DNA of 64,000 nucleotides from Oxalobacteraceae bacterium (GCA_027490725.1 JAIXXN010000068.1:58418-122417); one strand, 5' to 3'; shown: positions 44,567 through 54,314, numbered from the stretch's first letter. The notes: a model not told the origin generated them from the sequence alone. Numbers and translations: made by a program.

Positions 44567-46361
44567 CGTGACTTCAGACCGTCTGGACTACGGCGAATTG
44601 CTACAGGCTCCCGCTGGCTACAAGCTAAATCTAGGAATCGCGACAACCTTCTCATTGGACCTTGAGACACTTGTGGCCGCGTCTCTGGCGTTGAATCTCA
44701 GTGAAACGCTTGAAGACGACATTTCTGGTGAACGTCTGGCCCTACTCGAGTCGCTAGACCAGCTACAAGGGCGGCTTTTGGTGTTCTACCAGGACGGAAA
44801 TGTAAAGGTTCCTAAGAATTTCAATCGCTTGTTCACCTTACTGGAACCATTACTTGTTCCATCAGTTGCGTTGGAAGGGCCGAAAGGCGCATTCGCTTCG
44901 TTTCATCCAAAAATCTGGTTGCTGCGTTTCACACCTCAAGATAGTAATAAGCCAGTCCATCTCCGGCTATTGGTTCTTTCTCGGAACCTGACGTTTGACC
45001 GGAGCTGGGATATTGCAGTGGCTATCGATGGCCAAGTGGTGAAGCGGGGTGCTAACTCAGACCCTAAATTGGTGGACTTCTTACGCTCATTGGGAGATGT
45101 AGAAAAACATGTCGAGAGTATAGAAAGTATGTGTGAGACGCTTGATGCCGTTAAATGGGATGAGCCCATGGCATTCAACGAATTTTCAATTCTTCTTGGT
45201 CTCGCGCCAACTTCCAAAAATGCCGCTATGACTCCCATCGATTTGAAGGGGGAAATCGATGAGCTGCTTGTGGTCTCACCGTTCGTAGACGCTGATGAGT
45301 CGAGTCTGCTGCGGGAGCTCGGGGCTAGAACTAAAGGAAGGAAGACCCTTATTAGCCGGGCTGACACGCTCGATGCTATTGGTGAGGTGGCCTTAGTTGG
45401 CTGGGATGTAAAGTCCGTTTCGGAATTAGTTGTGGACGGCGAAGAACGATTGCATCAAAACCAGCCGGCGCAGCAGGATTTGCATGCCAAGCTAATAGTG
45501 GCAAAAACAGCCGAGGGCGCAGTGTGGCACGTCGGCTCTGCAAACATGACCAATGCCGCTTTTGGCCAGCCTTCAAAAGGTGTCCCACCTCGCAATCGAG
45601 AGCTCATGATGCGCCTGGTTGGTTCGAACTCTAAAGTCGGCCCGCAAAAGCTTTTGGACGAATGGGCGAAAACAGGGGTCTTTGAAAAGCACGCCTTCAG
45701 TGACCGCAAGAGTGCCTCGGCCGACGCCAATCCGGACTTCCGCCGAGCGGTCTACGCGCTTACATCTGCAAGCTGGAGCATCCACGCTGAGCAAGGTGTT
45801 GAGGGTCATTATTCGGTTGAGCTAACCGCCTCGCCGTTGCCGAAACTTCCAGCTGGTTACCGGGTGAAGGTGGGACTTCTCTGTCGACAAGCGTGGAAGG
45901 AACTTGCATCTAAGCTTCGGTGGGAAAAACTAAAATTGACCGATGTGAGCGCCTTCGTGCCCATCGAAATAATTTCGGATGTAGATAAGCTCAGTAAGAC
46001 GTTCGCAATTCAGGCGTCATTCAGTGCCGACCTCATGGACGCCCGCAAGCGTGCCGTTTTCCGAGAAACGGTTGACTCCAGTGAGAAGCTGCTCAATTAC
46101 CTAACATTGTTGTTGGATGCTGGCGCATCCAAATCGAAGTGGTTCCGTGCTGATGGCGGTGGTTCTGACGTTGATATTTTTGGTCTCGGCGGTGCAGGAG
46201 GGTTGTACGAACAGCTCTTACGAGCGGCAGCGCGCGCGCCCGACCGTTTAGGCAGGGCGCTAAGGGTATTCCAGCGACTGGAAGAGGAAGACGTGCCGAT
46301 ACCGCCCGGACTTGAGGAACTTTTTAAAGGTTTTGCCATGTATGCAGAGGTTCAGAAGTGA
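44559..46361 (+). CDS. phospholipase D-like (HKD) nuclease
   Basis: This 600-aa protein has two PLD half-sites. The first is 'FHPKIWLLRF' followed by 'LLVLSRNLTFDRSWD' (about 114-152). The second is 'DLHAKLIVAKT' followed by 'HVGSANMTNAAF' and 'NRELMMRLV' (about 307-350). H-x-K, the Ser-Asn turn and the acidic residue are present in both, so a phosphodiesterase (DNA-cutting) activity is likely. PLD nucleases paired with SNF2-type helicases are known from DISARM (DrmC), but no DUF1998 protein or methylase is here. It is translationally coupled to both neighbours. Confidence 0.8.
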   Translation: MLSVTSDRLDYGELLQAPAGYKLNLGIATTFSLDLETLVAASLALNLSETLEDDISGERLALLESLDQLQGRLLVFYQDGNVKVPKNFNRLFTLLEPLLVPSVALEGPKGAFASFHPKIWLLRFTPQDSNKPVHLRLLVLSRNLTFDRSWDIAVAIDGQVVKRGANSDPKLVDFLRSLGDVEKHVESIESMCETLDAVKWDEPMAFNEFSILLGLAPTSKNAAMTPIDLKGEIDELLVVSPFVDADESSLLRELGARTKGRKTLISRADTLDAIGEVALVGWDVKSVSELVVDGEERLHQNQPAQQDLHAKLIVAKTAEGAVWHVGSANMTNAAFGQPSKGVPPRNRELMMRLVGSNSKVGPQKLLDEWAKTGVFEKHAFSDRKSASADANPDFRRAVYALTSASWSIHAEQGVEGHYSVELTASPLPKLPAGYRVKVGLLCRQAWKELASKLRWEKLKLTDVSAFVPIEIISDVDKLSKTFAIQASFSADLMDARKRAVFRETVDSSEKLLNYLTLLLDAGASKSKWFRADGGGSDVDIFGLGGAGGLYEQLLRAAARAPDRLGRALRVFQRLEEEDVPIPPGLEELFKGFAMYAEVQK

Positions 46362-49300
46362 CCCTTGACGCTATTGACCATATTACCGATTCGCTAGCGC
46401 AACTAACGGATTTTCAGAATGCGACTGTCGAAGAGGCCTGTCTACGTCTTGTTGGTCCTGCTGGGCCGCACGGTCGTCTTCTCGTGGGAGACGAAGTCGG
46501 ACTAGGTAAGACTCTCGTGGCGCGAGGTGTAATCGCAAAGCTTCTGCTGAATCATTTGAATCGAGGCAAGTTGAGCCGTCCGTTCCGGGTTGTTTACATT
46601 TGTTCGAATCTCGCGTTAGCGCAGGAGAACGCAAACAAGCTCGCAGTGTTTCACGGAGAGGGGGCTGACAAATGGGTTAGCTCCCCAAGCTTTGGCCGTC
46701 TTGCTGAACTTGGCCTGAAGCAGCCGGCACCAAAAGATGGGTTGCTGCTAGAGCTTTGTTCTCTAACTCCTGCGACTTCGTTTTCTTTGACTCAAGGTGG
46801 TGGAAATGCACGTGAACGATACATCATTTGGCGCGCGGTAGCCAACTCGGCATACGTTAAAGATACCGTCGAGCTCCGAGAGTTTTTTCGCAACGGTGTC
46901 CATCATTCCTGGCAAGTAGCGGAAGAGTACTACGAAAAGTCAGAGGGGCTTGAACCCGAGACCTTAACAGAATTTAGTAACCGGCTGGGCGAGTCACCTC
47001 AACTCGATGCCAAAGCGTTTGCGGCAGCGAAGGCACTTGGACTCAGCGTGCATTCTTGGCGTAGCTTGCTGCGGGGTGTTTCAGAACTTGGTGGAGACGG
47101 GGAGAAAAATCAATCACATCTCGAGTGGCAGGTGCGTGGGCGAATTCGCGAGATGTTCGTCGAAGCATGCGCCCAGAATCTCAAGGCTGACCTCTTTATC
47201 CTGGATGAATTTCAGCGGTTTCGAAATCTGGTTAACGTTTCCGCTGACCCCGAAAGCTCGAACGGAAAGGCTTCTGAGCAACAAGTCATTGCCCGGCGCG
47301 TGCTGCATGAAGGCACGAACTACGCGACCCTTTTACTTTCTGCAACGCCATTCAAGGCGTTGACACATATCGGTGAGGAGGACGAGGGGACGGCGCACGC
47401 ACAGGAGCTTTCTGAACTCTTGGAATATTTGTGCAGGGGGGACCCGACTATTGTTAAGCGCTACCAGATGAACCGGGAGGCTTTGCTTACAGACATCCTG
47501 TCGCTTCCTGAGAGTCCATTGGCCGAAAATACTCTGCAGAGCAAAGCGAAGTCGGCGGTTGAGAAAGTTCTCCGGACGTACATATGCCGAACGGAGAGGG
47601 CAGGCATTGAGCCCGATATCGAGCGCATCTTTAGCAGCGGTGTGCCCCAGTCGAGCGTACCAAGCCAAACAGAAATCAATGAGTACATCGCGCTTGACCG
47701 ACTTTCGGAGGCTCTAAAGGCGGCCTCCGTCGGCAGTGCAGGTATTGACGTGATGAAGTTGCATAAAGCAGCGCCATGGTGTTTGTCTTTTCTCGGTGGC
47801 TACCAGTTGCGCGAGAGTCTTCGCGCGCACAAAGGGATTCCTGGCGTTGCGGCGGCTCTGAAGTCCTCTAGCGATGCATGGATTCCAGTTGAGAAGTTTC
47901 GTGGATATCAGATTAATCTGACACGTGATGCGCCAAGCGCTCGCTTCAAGGAGGTATTGGATGCCGCTGCGCCAGAAGGCGCTGAGCGCCTGCTATGGGT
48001 TCCGCCGACGATGCTGAACTACCAGGCGGACGGGCCGTTTGCAGGGCAGGCAAACTTCAGCAAGACCCTACTGTTTTCATCGCTTGTGCTTGCGCCGAGG
48101 GCACTGAGTAGTTATGTCTCCTATGAGTGCGAGCGCAGGCTGCTCCCTGCTCGCGGAAAGCGACCAGCATACTTTGAAAGCCGTGATGAGTATGCACGGA
48201 CATTTCGATTTGATGCGAAGTCGCTTTCTACAGCATGGGGTCTCGTGTATCCATCAGCGAGGTTGAGCGCTGTTCAACTCGCGGGCGAGCATGAACTACA
48301 CGAGCTAAGGGGGAGGATTGAAAGTGAGCTTTCGGTCGACTACAAACGAATGTGCGCGATGTTCGGCAAAGGCAAAGGTTCAAAAAAGAAATCATGGTAC
48401 GTCTTGGCGCCTATCTTGCTCGATTGGTTAACCGCAGACGGAAAGTCGCACGTCCGACAATGGGCAAGTGCAATGAAAAGGGTGTCAGAAAGCTCTGATA
48501 TGAGGCAATCTCAGGTTCAATCCATGCTTCTCCTACTCGAAAGAGAGGCGCTTGAACTTGGCGAGCCGCCTTCTGACCTCAAGCGCTATCTTGTGGACCT
48601 TTCAATAGCTGGTGCGGGTGTCTGTATGACGCGAAGTATGCGGGCAGCATGGGCCGATAGCGCGAGCGCCGACGCTGAGAATCTCTTAGCCGGTGCGACT
48701 GATGCGGCGTTGTCATTCCTCGACAAGATGAACCGAATCGAGTCTCAGCGTGTGCTACGCGCCGTTTGTGGCACCGATAAGCCCTGGATTGCAGTTGCCC
48801 GGTATAGTGCTATGGGCAATCTTCAAGCCGTATTCGACGAGTATTTGCATCTCTTGAAGTCAATTCACAGAACGCTTGCTGACTCGGTGAAAGCGTTTAA
48901 AGTAGCTGTCGATACGGGGGCGGTATCGGTTACGGCCCAAACTCAACTGCCTCCCCCGAAAAGGGACACGAGTTACGATGTTCGATTCCACTGCCACTAC
49001 GCGGTTCCTCTTGGCAATCAGAAGAGCACGGATGAGGCTGGTGTCAGCCGAATCACGAATGCGCGAGCTGCGTTCAATTCGCCTTTCTGGCCGTTCATGC
49101 TCAACTCCACATCTATCGGGCAGGAGGGACTCGACTTCCATTGGTACTGCCGCCGTATCGTGCACTGGAGCTTACCGCCTAATCCAATTGACCTAGAGCA
49201 GCGTGAAGGCCGCATCAATCGCTTCAAATCATTGGTGGTTCGCCAGCGGATTGCCGAGACATTTGGGCATCGAATGGCCAAATGTCGGCCGGCAGATGTT

Positions 49301-49612
49301 TGGGAGGCATTGTTCGGTAGTGCGAAATCGGAAGGCCGGAGGACTGACCTTGTGCCCTTCTGGCACGCTCCGGACGGCTCCGCCAAAATCGAACGCATTG
49401 TGCCATCGATGCCATTCAGCGCCGAATTGACGCGCTTGGATGAGGTCCTACGCATCCTCTCGCTTTATAGGTTGTCGTTTGGCCAACCGCGCCAGCAGGA
49501 GCTCGTTGAAAATTTGCTTAAGCGAAAATATAGCGAGGCAGACCTTGCTGAAATTCGTCGAGCCCTGCTCATCGACCTGGCTCCGATGAACTATCGAAAA
49601 CGCCCGAGGTAG
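46358..49612 (+). CDS. SNF2-type superfamily 2 helicase
   Basis: This 1,084-aa protein starts at GTG 46358, overlapping the PLD gene stop (GTGA). Motif I is 'GDEVGLGKT' (44-52), motif II 'FILDEFQ' (D283-E-F-Q286), motif III 'LLLSATPFKA', motif V/VI 'SIGQEGLDFHW' and 'DLEQREGRINRF'. The DEFQ box and the VGLGKT loop are those of SNF2/RapA-like translocases found in DISARM-type and other defence systems. It has a large insert (about 420-900) between the two RecA lobes, probably for DNA or partner binding. It should translocate on duplex DNA for the PLD nuclease. Confidence 0.85.
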   Translation: MTLDAIDHITDSLAQLTDFQNATVEEACLRLVGPAGPHGRLLVGDEVGLGKTLVARGVIAKLLLNHLNRGKLSRPFRVVYICSNLALAQENANKLAVFHGEGADKWVSSPSFGRLAELGLKQPAPKDGLLLELCSLTPATSFSLTQGGGNARERYIIWRAVANSAYVKDTVELREFFRNGVHHSWQVAEEYYEKSEGLEPETLTEFSNRLGESPQLDAKAFAAAKALGLSVHSWRSLLRGVSELGGDGEKNQSHLEWQVRGRIREMFVEACAQNLKADLFILDEFQRFRNLVNVSADPESSNGKASEQQVIARRVLHEGTNYATLLLSATPFKALTHIGEEDEGTAHAQELSELLEYLCRGDPTIVKRYQMNREALLTDILSLPESPLAENTLQSKAKSAVEKVLRTYICRTERAGIEPDIERIFSSGVPQSSVPSQTEINEYIALDRLSEALKAASVGSAGIDVMKLHKAAPWCLSFLGGYQLRESLRAHKGIPGVAAALKSSSDAWIPVEKFRGYQINLTRDAPSARFKEVLDAAAPEGAERLLWVPPTMLNYQADGPFAGQANFSKTLLFSSLVLAPRALSSYVSYECERRLLPARGKRPAYFESRDEYARTFRFDAKSLSTAWGLVYPSARLSAVQLAGEHELHELRGRIESELSVDYKRMCAMFGKGKGSKKKSWYVLAPILLDWLTADGKSHVRQWASAMKRVSESSDMRQSQVQSMLLLLEREALELGEPPSDLKRYLVDLSIAGAGVCMTRSMRAAWADSASADAENLLAGATDAALSFLDKMNRIESQRVLRAVCGTDKPWIAVARYSAMGNLQAVFDEYLHLLKSIHRTLADSVKAFKVAVDTGAVSVTAQTQLPPPKRDTSYDVRFHCHYAVPLGNQKSTDEAGVSRITNARAAFNSPFWPFMLNSTSIGQEGLDFHWYCRRIVHWSLPPNPIDLEQREGRINRFKSLVVRQRIAETFGHRMAKCRPADVWEALFGSAKSEGRRTDLVPFWHAPDGSAKIERIVPSMPFSAELTRLDEVLRILSLYRLSFGQPRQQELVENLLKRKYSEADLAEIRRALLIDLAPMNYRKRPR

Positions 49613-49727
49613 CGGTGTCAGGGAGCTCGTTCATGTCGCAAAGTTCGTTTAGCCGTCCGACGTCCCTAGTGTTTAAGATGCGGGCAGTTGGGACAGGCAA
49701 AACTGGGGCTTCTCAAAGCGGCGGTGG

Positions 49728-50870
49728 TCATGCTGCAATCCTCCGAAATGATGCGCGGTAATCAATCGGTTCGAGGTGCAGCTGCTTCGAAACGTCGCCG
49801 TGCAGCATGTAAAGCATTGGGGCCGCACGAAATTGAAATACGCGATAGAGGTGAAAAGCTTCCCCGGTCTCCTGTGAAAAATCGAGTTCGTTGCGGCTGA
49901 TGATGAACGCAGACGAATGGGCACCGTTCGTCGTCTTGACCTCAATGTAGCGCGGTTGGTCCGTCGCATCGTAGGACAGGATGTCATAGCCGGCGCCATC
50001 ACCAAGACGGTCTGATATCCAGTCCACCCTCTGAAACAGTTCTGCCCGGCCGATATCCTGCAAACGCTGCTGCTCGTAGCCGAGAACCCACTGCTCGCCG
50101 GTGCGCCCGAGCTGGCGATTGGCTTCGTCCCTTGCAGCGAAGTCGATTTTGCGTGGCAATCGTACGCGAGGAACGTTCGATTGGAATTGCACGACGAGCT
50201 CAATCGCAGGGGCGTCCACCAGCACTGCGCGAAACTGCTTCTCAGCTGGCACCTTTACTTCCTCAAGCGCGTCGGCCACATGCCGGACCAATTCGCCTCT
50301 ATCGAGAATGAATTTCTGCACCGCCTTACGAAGCAGGAGTTGACTGTTCCCACGCGGCTTGTAGCCTGAGATGAAGGGCAGGTCCATGCCGTGCAGCACA
50401 GCGCTGATGTTCTGGTGTTTTAGTTCGACCGAGGCCTGGCTGCGCCCCTTGAGTACCTGACGCAAGGCGGCGTTACGTTCCGACTTGTTGAATTTCTCCT
50501 TCTTCGCTTCCAAGAGCAGCATTTCGAAGTAGGCCGCGACGGTAGCGTCCACCTCTTGCTGTGACCAGTCTTCGCCGATTCGGACGACGTCGAATCCGAG
50601 GCTATGCAGTTTGGGCACCACGGTTGCCTCGCCCCCGGAAAAATCCGCTGGCTTCAGTGGGCCTTCCTCTGGGTACTGGAAGCCGAACGCGGCCCCGGCT
50701 ATAGCCTTGGAATCGCAAAGCTCGCCGTTTGCCGAATTTCGAACTAGGAAATCGCGCGACTTTCCAAATCCGTAGCGGGCAAGGAATTTAGTTCGGCCTA
50801 GTGAGGAGAACTCATCGAGCGCACTTTGGACCGCCGATGGGCTCTGGAGGCGGGAGAGGTCAGAGGCCAC
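49728..50870 (-). CDS. DUF3883 nuclease with ScoMcrA-like N-terminal domain
   Basis: This 380-aa protein starts at GTG 50870, 3 bp after the stop of the H-NS gene. The N-terminus ('FLARYGFGKSRDFLV', 'DSKAIAGAAFGFQYP') matches the head domain of ScoMcrA-like modified-DNA readers. The C-terminus is a DUF3883 PD-(D/E)xK domain: 'LGRTGEQWVLGYE' (E259), 'GDGAGYDILSYD' (D296), 'RYIEVKTT' (E310, K312), then 'AFIISRNELDFSQE'. It probably restricts incoming, possibly modified, DNA without a cognate methylase. It is convergent with the helicase gene. Confidence 0.75.
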   Translation of the reverse strand: MASDLSRLQSPSAVQSALDEFSSLGRTKFLARYGFGKSRDFLVRNSANGELCDSKAIAGAAFGFQYPEEGPLKPADFSGGEATVVPKLHSLGFDVVRIGEDWSQQEVDATVAAYFEMLLLEAKKEKFNKSERNAALRQVLKGRSQASVELKHQNISAVLHGMDLPFISGYKPRGNSQLLLRKAVQKFILDRGELVRHVADALEEVKVPAEKQFRAVLVDAPAIELVVQFQSNVPRVRLPRKIDFAARDEANRQLGRTGEQWVLGYEQQRLQDIGRAELFQRVDWISDRLGDGAGYDILSYDATDQPRYIEVKTTNGAHSSAFIISRNELDFSQETGEAFHLYRVFQFRAAPMLYMLHGDVSKQLHLEPIDYRASFRRIAA

Positions 50871-50873
50871 CGC

Positions 50874-51167
50874 TTAGTTCTTGATACGGAACTGTTCCTT
50901 TTCCTTGCCATCAAGCCAGCGGGGCGCGCGGCCGCGGCCAGTCCAGGTTTCGCCAGTTTCCGGATTCTTGAATTGCGCTGCAACGGTGCCCTTGGCTTTT
51001 GCCGGCTTTGCACTGCGCGCAGGAGATAGGTCTTCCACGGTAACTCCGTGAGCCTGCATCAGCTCTTTGATTTTCTGAATCGCGCCGTTGACTTCGTCTT
51101 TGCGGGCTGATTCAGCCAATGATTGCAATTTAGCGATTTGTTCAACATACTCTGCATATGAGGCCAT
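50874..51167 (-). CDS. H-NS-family DNA-binding protein
   Basis: This 97-aa protein starts from ATG 51167, which has GGAG upstream and gives the usual family N-terminus; the frame from 51215 adds an unneeded extension. An N-terminal oligomerisation helix ('YAEYVEQIAKLQSLAESARK') and the C-terminal DNA-contact motif 'ETWTGRGRAPRW' are both present. H-NS proteins silence AT-rich foreign DNA. This copy sits in the island, directly coupled to the DUF3883 nuclease gene, so it may repress its own operon or the AT-rich genes at 51.4-53.2 kb. Confidence 0.85.
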   Translation of the reverse strand: MASYAEYVEQIAKLQSLAESARKDEVNGAIQKIKELMQAHGVTVEDLSPARSAKPAKAKGTVAAQFKNPETGETWTGRGRAPRWLDGKEKEQFRIKN

Positions 51168-51411
51168 TGTTGCTCCAAGTGTGATAGGTGATTGATACAG
51201 TTTGAATATTCGCACAATGTATCATGACGGATTGGATTTGGCTAACCGGGGAAGCTTTTTATTTCCCTACCGTTGTGGCGTCATTGGCGTGAGTAAGGAT
51301 GACCGGAAATTTCTAAGCGCGTCGCCTTTAGCGGTGTTTGCTTGCCGGCCAGAATCGGCCAAAAACAGACCATCGATGATTGAATAGACCAAGCGAACGA
51401 AAATACCACAA

Positions 51412-52035
51412 ATGCAAACAATTCTAAGTTATACCGACTTATTTGATAGATTTAAAAAGCATCTGCTTTTACATCGGCCAATCTCCACAAGGGAAATTAC
51501 AATTTGCATCAAAGATTTCTTTTTGAAAATATTCTCTGAAGATTTCAGTGTATTGTGCAGTCATTCCAAAGGCAATGAGTATTTAACAGACATTCTAGTG
51601 ACTGACTTTGACCCAAAAGCAGTTTTGGAAAAACGTACATTTGAAATGGCAAACCAGTCATTTGGTGTTTATTTGGCAGCAGAGTCAGAACTGGGCGGCA
51701 GTGGGGCCTCATCGGCATACGGCGTCATGAAAAATGTCGTAGAAGATTACTTAAAATTACTGATGATTCATTGCAAATATAGAGTTATGATATTCACATC
51801 ATTGCCATATTTGGACGAAAAGAATCACGTGTGTAATCGTGTGGAGACATTGCGTGAGTTGTATTTTCGTACATCAGGAACCAGGTCCGGAATGTTATTG
51901 ATTCATTTGGCTAGTACCCAGCCACGGTCGACTCAAGTGCAAGTATCTATTGCCGACAGCTCAGTACGGGCCTTTATAGTTTCGGAAGATGGTAGCACTG
52001 TACATGAAATTGAGCTAAATACGATAGTTCTATAA
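51412..52035 (+). CDS. AT-rich gene for a possible restriction-endonuclease-fold protein
   Basis: This 207-aa protein contains 'EYLTDILVTDFDP' (D60, D65), then 'GVYLAAESELGG' (E91, E93), then 'VVEDYLKLLMIHCKYRVMIF' (D112, K115). The acidic/ESE/D..KLL pattern resembles a group of restriction-endonuclease-like proteins, but I cannot place the family. The gene is clearly more AT-rich than the surrounding sequence, as is the next one. It is preceded by a weak ribosome-binding site. Confidence 0.45.
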   Translation: MQTILSYTDLFDRFKKHLLLHRPISTREITICIKDFFLKIFSEDFSVLCSHSKGNEYLTDILVTDFDPKAVLEKRTFEMANQSFGVYLAAESELGGSGASSAYGVMKNVVEDYLKLLMIHCKYRVMIFTSLPYLDEKNHVCNRVETLRELYFRTSGTRSGMLLIHLASTQPRSTQVQVSIADSSVRAFIVSEDGSTVHEIELNTIVL

Positions 52036-52158
52036 CTGAAGTGGGAGGAGGCCAACCGGCGCCTCTTGTGTTTTGGAAAGATATTACATACTTTGATAAA
52101 TGCAATTATTATTGTAATACAATGCAATTATTATCTGTAACTTAATGGGGGTAATTGT

Positions 52159-53226
52159 GTGAAGAAAGAAGATTTTTCTAAAGAGATTTTTCTTCGTGAT
52201 GTTATGGAAATTTCGGCGCAAGACCATTACTTGCGCAATGAGTTCTTACCCGATAACTATCTGGATGATTTATATGAGGTTTTGAGTTTTGCATACCGGG
52301 CGCTGTCTCCGTTGAAGTTTAAAAATTTAATAGAGAAGAAGCTTCAGATGAAAATGTTAAAATTTGATGAGGCTCAATTTATTCAGAATGCCTGCGAATT
52401 GTCCGCAATCGCAAATTATATGTGCAACGAAAAATATATTTTTTCTTATGAGAAGGCGGTTACAGGAAAAAAAGATGTTGATTTTTCTTTGGAAGTGGAG
52501 GGCAGGATTTTTAATGTGGAGGTGAAATGTTCAAGCTACAAAGGGAGAACTACCACATCTATAGACGGTCAAATTCAAATTCATTTTATTGACCGTGCGC
52601 CTACAAGTGAAATTCGAAGTACAATTCTTGATAACATCTCACAAAAACTAGCCCCTAATAACTTATCTATAAAAGAAGAAAAGAATTTAGATAATGTATT
52701 AAAAGATTTTTTAATATCGACGCAGGGGAAAGTAAAAGATGCGCCATTGGAAGATGTAAATATATTGCTTATTTGTTGTGACGATGAATTGGATATGCAT
52801 CAGTGGCGACATCACCTGTTCGGCCCTAACGGTTTTTTTACAGATAGAAGCCAATGTAGCCCGGAAGACTATGACAGAGTCGATTTTATACTGTTGACTA
52901 ATCTTTATAATAGGCATGCTCGCCCTTATGAGGGAAAAGTCCATGGAAATCGTTGGAGCTTAGCCGATGCATTTTGTCTACTGTACCCCAATAGATTTTC
53001 AATTCGCAACGAGAGTAGCAGTGATTGCATTAACGAATTTTCCGAGATGAGTCGTTTTTTTCAAAACCATAGTAGAAATTTTGAGTCCTATTTTTTGAAC
53101 GATGAAGTTCCACATGGGGAGAGTCTAGATATGAAAAAAATGTGTTTGGCTATTTCCTTTTTTTCCGATAATTTAAAACTAAGTGGGAAATCATATTTCA
53201 AAGAACGCCCGCCTTCACGCTCATAA
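52159..53226 (+). CDS. AT-rich gene for a PD-(D/E)xK nuclease-like protein
   Basis: This 355-aa protein starts at GTG 52159 with GGGGG about 8 bases upstream. 'NACELSAIANYM' (E80), 'KKDVDFSLEVEG' (D106, D108) and 'IFNVEVKCSS' (E121, K123) give a well-formed PD-(D/E)xK core in the first 130 residues. The rest includes 'NILLICCDDELD' and 'DRVDFILLTNLYN', strand-like segments common in such nucleases. It is AT-rich, 123 bp after another AT-rich nuclease-like gene, and probably acquired with it. Confidence 0.6.
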   Translation: MKKEDFSKEIFLRDVMEISAQDHYLRNEFLPDNYLDDLYEVLSFAYRALSPLKFKNLIEKKLQMKMLKFDEAQFIQNACELSAIANYMCNEKYIFSYEKAVTGKKDVDFSLEVEGRIFNVEVKCSSYKGRTTTSIDGQIQIHFIDRAPTSEIRSTILDNISQKLAPNNLSIKEEKNLDNVLKDFLISTQGKVKDAPLEDVNILLICCDDELDMHQWRHHLFGPNGFFTDRSQCSPEDYDRVDFILLTNLYNRHARPYEGKVHGNRWSLADAFCLLYPNRFSIRNESSSDCINEFSEMSRFFQNHSRNFESYFLNDEVPHGESLDMKKMCLAISFFSDNLKLSGKSYFKERPPSRS

Positions 53227-53272
53227 ATACGGAGAACTCCGTTAATTTTTTTAAAATTTTTAATAATTTAAC

Positions 53273-53506
53273 GTGTTTCTACTGGTGGCTTTTGGGCATA
53301 AGCGGCCTCGGCACCGGTGGGGGGCGGAAGCACTGAGAGCTGGCTGCTTGTTCTCGTTGAAAGTCGCCGTCGGTTATGAGTATTTCCGTGCATTCTTGCA
53401 CGCCGTGTCGTCATGGCAAAGTATATGCACTGTCCGCCTTGCGACGTGCGGCCAAAAAATTCTGTCGCCAAACTTCGGGCCAATTCTTGGCCATTCAGGA
53501 ATTTGA
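53273..53506 (+). pseudogene. relic of the antitoxin-like family
   Basis: The frame reads 'WGAEALRAGCLFSLKVAVGY' then 'EYFRAFLHA', the 'WVSEALRAGRLFSL ... YFPAFFAD' block seen in the families at 262-930 and 1937-2284. Start, remaining core and C-terminus are missing or out of frame. Confidence 0.5.
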
Positions 53507-53615
53507 ATTGAAATTCGGAATAAACCCGGCGGTAGTAATCTTGGTTATGAACGTGGAGATGGTTATTCTCGGCGGTTAAAGTGGAGGAGGGAGGCGAGAT
53601 GCCTTCCTTATTTTT

Positions 53616-54314
53616 CTAAACAGTTGCTTCTTCGAATGCGAACTGCACCCTATAAGTCACCAGCTTCAACCCAGGAATTGCCTTGGCCGCCCACCGCACC
53701 GGTTCCGCGAACCCGCTTGCGACCAAGATAGCACGTGGCGGCTTGCCTTCTTTCTCGGCGTACCAGCCTAGGTAGCGCGCGATTTGGCCGATGGAGGAGT
53801 CCTTCGCTTCGCCTGCTTTCAACTCGATGATGACCGTGCGGCCATCTGCGTCGCGTGCGAGTAGGTCGAGCCGACCGACGTCGCTGGACTCTTGGCGGGA
53901 CACTAGCGTCAGGCCGGGCTCCAGGACGTCAAGATGACTGACGATTTGGTCTTCGAAGTCGCGTTCAAGGCTCAGGCTGCTTTCTACGTATTCCGTGATG
54001 TCTTGGGGCGTAGCATCCTCGGCCACAGCTGCGGCAAGCTCGCTGGTGTCGATGGAGGCGTCAAGCGTGAACGAGGTTCGCTGGTTCTTAAAGTCTACGC
54101 GAGCACGGCGACCGGCATCGAGCCATACTTTTGAATGCGTCTGGCTCTTTTCGTTATTCGTCCACCAGGCTTGATGGTTCTTTGCCGAATAGGGAAGTCC
54201 GTCGGGAACTATTGCGTCAAGCTCATCGAACGTAAGGATGACCTTTGGCTCATCAGATGCGAGCAGGACAGGGGTTAAGTAGGCGTATTGGGCGGAACGC
54301 GAGAGACGGGACAT
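53616..54314 (-). CDS. NucS-like endonuclease-domain protein
   Basis: This 232-aa protein has an N-terminal ~80 residues ('AWWTNNEKSQTHSKVWLDAGR') resembling a domain found at the start of other island nucleases. The C-terminal part is NucS-like: 'LERDFEDQIV', 'SSDVGRLDLLARDADG' (D150), 'TVIIELKAGEA' (E164, K166), 'IGQIARYLGW'. All PD-(D/E)xK residues are present. NucS/EndoMS proteins cut at mismatches or branched DNA; the target of this shorter version is unknown. It is 90 bp downstream of the Xre-like gene on the same strand and may share its promoter and control. Confidence 0.75.
   Translation of the reverse strand: MSRLSRSAQYAYLTPVLLASDEPKVILTFDELDAIVPDGLPYSAKNHQAWWTNNEKSQTHSKVWLDAGRRARVDFKNQRTSFTLDASIDTSELAAAVAEDATPQDITEYVESSLSLERDFEDQIVSHLDVLEPGLTLVSRQESSDVGRLDLLARDADGRTVIIELKAGEAKDSSIGQIARYLGWYAEKEGKPPRAILVASGFAEPVRWAAKAIPGLKLVTYRVQFAFEEATV

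Noticed and set aside
43331..49612. DISARM system
   Set aside because: PLD nuclease and SNF2-type helicase are present, but there is no DUF1998 (DrmB) protein, DrmA-like helicase or methylase.
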